DNA of 64,000 nucleotides, from NCBI GenBank assembly GCA_963795715.1, contig CAWCIY010000003.1, forward strand, positions 744,001-808,000. Reading direction: 5' to 3'. The notes beneath the pieces are model-generated. The model saw only the letters and a program-made list of their open reading frames with translations, had not been told where the DNA came from and did not search any database. Source of the stretch: JAFEDN01 sp963795715. Lineage in GTDB: Bacteria > Pseudomonadota > Gammaproteobacteria > Coxiellales > Coxiellaceae. The position numbers were made by a program, and so were the translations under genes. Shown piece by piece: positions 62,878 through 64,000 of the stretch. Positions within the stretch are counted from its first letter, which is position 1, and every line of letters begins with the position of its first letter.

Positions 62878-62911
62878 AACAATTTCCGCTTAGCGGAAAA
62901 TTGTGTATAAT
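62878..62911 (+). promoter_or_regulatory. pyrG promoter region with a palindrome
   Basis: A TATAAT at 62906-62911 lies 27 bases before the pyrG start. Where the -35 box should be (about 62883-62888) there is a near-perfect palindrome AATTTCCGC-TTA-GCGGAAAATT. It could be an operator, or a terminator for an upstream minus-strand transcript. Confidence 0.4.
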
Positions 62912-62938
62912 TGGTTTTCCCTAAAAAGAGGATAAATC

Positions 62939-64000
62939 ATGACACGTTATATTTTTATTACTGGGGGGGTTGTTTCTTCTTTAGGAAGGGTATTACTTCG
63001 GCCTCTTTGGGCGCTATTTTGGAGGCGCAGGGTTACCGCATCACTCTAGTCAAACTAGATCCTTACATCAATGTTGATCCAGGCACCATGAGTCCTTTCC
63101 AGCATGGTGAGGTATTTGTAACCGAAGATGGTGCAGAAACTGATCTTGATTTAGGTCATTATGAACGTTTTGTAAACACCACCATGACTGCAAAAAATAA
63201 TTTCACCACTGGTCGGGTATATGCCGATGTGATCCGCAAAGAACGCGCGGCGATTATCTGGGCAGCACCGTGCAAGTCATTCCGCATATTACCGATGAAA
63301 TTAAAAATAAAATTATTAAAGGCGCCGATGACGCCGACATCGCTTTGGTAGAAATCGGCGGCACAGTCGGTGATATTGAATCATTACCTTTTTAGAAGCC
63401 ATTCGTCAAATGCGCATGCAATTAGGTCCGCAACAAACTTTGTTTATTCATTTAACTTTAGTGCCTTATATTGCGGCAACTAAAGAAATCAAAACCAAAC
63501 CGACCAACATTCCGTCAAAGAATTACGTTCCATTGGTATTCAGCCGGATATTTTAGTTTGCCGTTCTGTGCATGGCTTGCCGGAAAGCGAACGCGCTAAA
63601 ATTGCTTTATTTACCAATGTGGCCATTCCAGATGTGATTTCTTTGCCCGATGCCAAAACTATTTATGAAATTCCTTTACTATTGCGTCATGAAGGATTGG
63701 GTGAGCGCGTGGTCAATAAATTAAGTTTACCAGTGCAGCGAAGCGGATTTATCAGCATGGCAACAAGTGGTTCATGCTCAAAAACATCCTGAACAGGAAG
63801 TTAAAATTGCCATGGTTGGAAAATATACCGATTTTGCCGATTCTTATAAATCATTAAATGAAGCATTGATTCATGCGGGCATTCAAACCCGCTCGCGTGT
63901 CAATATTGTTTATATCGATGCTGAAACGCTAGAACAAAATGGCGTAGATATGTTAGCGGACAGTGGATGGTATTTTGGTTCCTGGTGGATTTGGCCGTCG
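62939..64000 (+). pseudogene. pyrG: CTP synthase, N-terminal part, at least six frameshifts (continues past the window)
   Basis: PyrG makes CTP from UTP and glutamine. MTRYIFITGGVVSSLG starts at 62939 with AAGAGG upstream; then ITSASLGAILEAQGYRITLVKLDPYINVDPGTMSPFQHGEVFVTEDGAETDLDLGHYERF. Conserved pieces continue in changing frames: GDYLGSTVQVIPHITDEI, GGTVGDIESLPFLEAIRQM, KELRSIGIQPDILVCRS, DLSAWQQVVHAQ and MVGKYTDFADSYKSLNEALIHAG. Breaks lie at about 62986, 63246, 63391 (a T-run), 63505, 63740 and 63965, mostly like single missing bases. Because the residues between breaks are well conserved, poor sequence quality is at least as likely as gene death. Confidence 0.9.

Overview
The window is AT-rich and looks like a chromosomal segment of a host-associated gammaproteobacterium, probably of the Legionellales (Coxiella, Legionella, Rickettsiella or Aquicella-like). 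This is inferred from gene content: a paralogous pair of GacA/LetA-type response regulators, TamA/TamB, a BioY biotin importer, lipid-A/surface glycan genes, a small F-box-like protein, a large effector-like protein, IS1111-group elements inserted in palindromes, and many decaying genes. No 16S gene is present, so the assignment is tentative.

Layout. 0-12 kb: a broken heavy-metal P-type ATPase, an Rpn-type nuclease, gamma-glutamyltranspeptidase, a large effector-like protein, an outer-membrane barrel protein and an L,D-transpeptidase. 12-18 kb: a methionine/amino-acid cluster (broken metE, metF, a branched-chain-type aminotransferase, a PLP decarboxylase) ending in a decayed Tae4/Tai4-like type VI amidase/immunity pair. 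18-27 kb: transporters, carbonic anhydrase, two response regulators, a PfpI/DJ-1 protein, a nucleosidase remnant, an F-box mini-protein, a flippase, a methyltransferase and free methionine-R-sulfoxide reductase.

27.4-39.4 kb is the most striking part. On the minus strand an hcp gene is followed by a complete 366-residue membrane-active effector candidate and several small membrane-protein genes that look like immunity genes. Farther downstream lie three truncated copies of the effector C-terminal half. Each begins at exactly the same breakpoint and is followed by its own immunity-like gene. The units are separated by about 140-bp palindromes. Two of the four palindromes carry near-identical 1,664-bp IS110/IS1111-group insertions at the same site. 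The long 3-prime non-coding part of that IS holds hairpins whose loops match both halves of the target, as expected of a bridge RNA. The whole arrangement resembles a store of silent effector tips that could be swapped into the expressed copy.

39.4-64 kb: an MscS channel, tamA-tamB, an aldose-epimerase-like gene overlapping gltX, OsmC, a lipoprotein, bioY, a broken eukaryote/archaeal-type proS, a membrane glycosyltransferase, tRNA-Ala and tRNA-Glu, an outer-membrane protein, a LuxR-type regulator divergent from a C1/S24-type repressor, an M20 peptidase, a PAP2 phosphatase, a lipid-glycosylation operon (ArnC-like GT2, LAB_N protein, ArnT-like GT39) and the start of a heavily frameshifted pyrG.

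Frameshifts occur in the ATPase, metE, tai4-like, mtn, IS66, gltX, proS and pyrG. They cluster in proS and pyrG, where the protein sequence is otherwise well conserved. Sequencing or assembly error and true decay cannot be separated from this sequence alone. Several families of long palindromes and dispersed repeats occupy the intergenic space.
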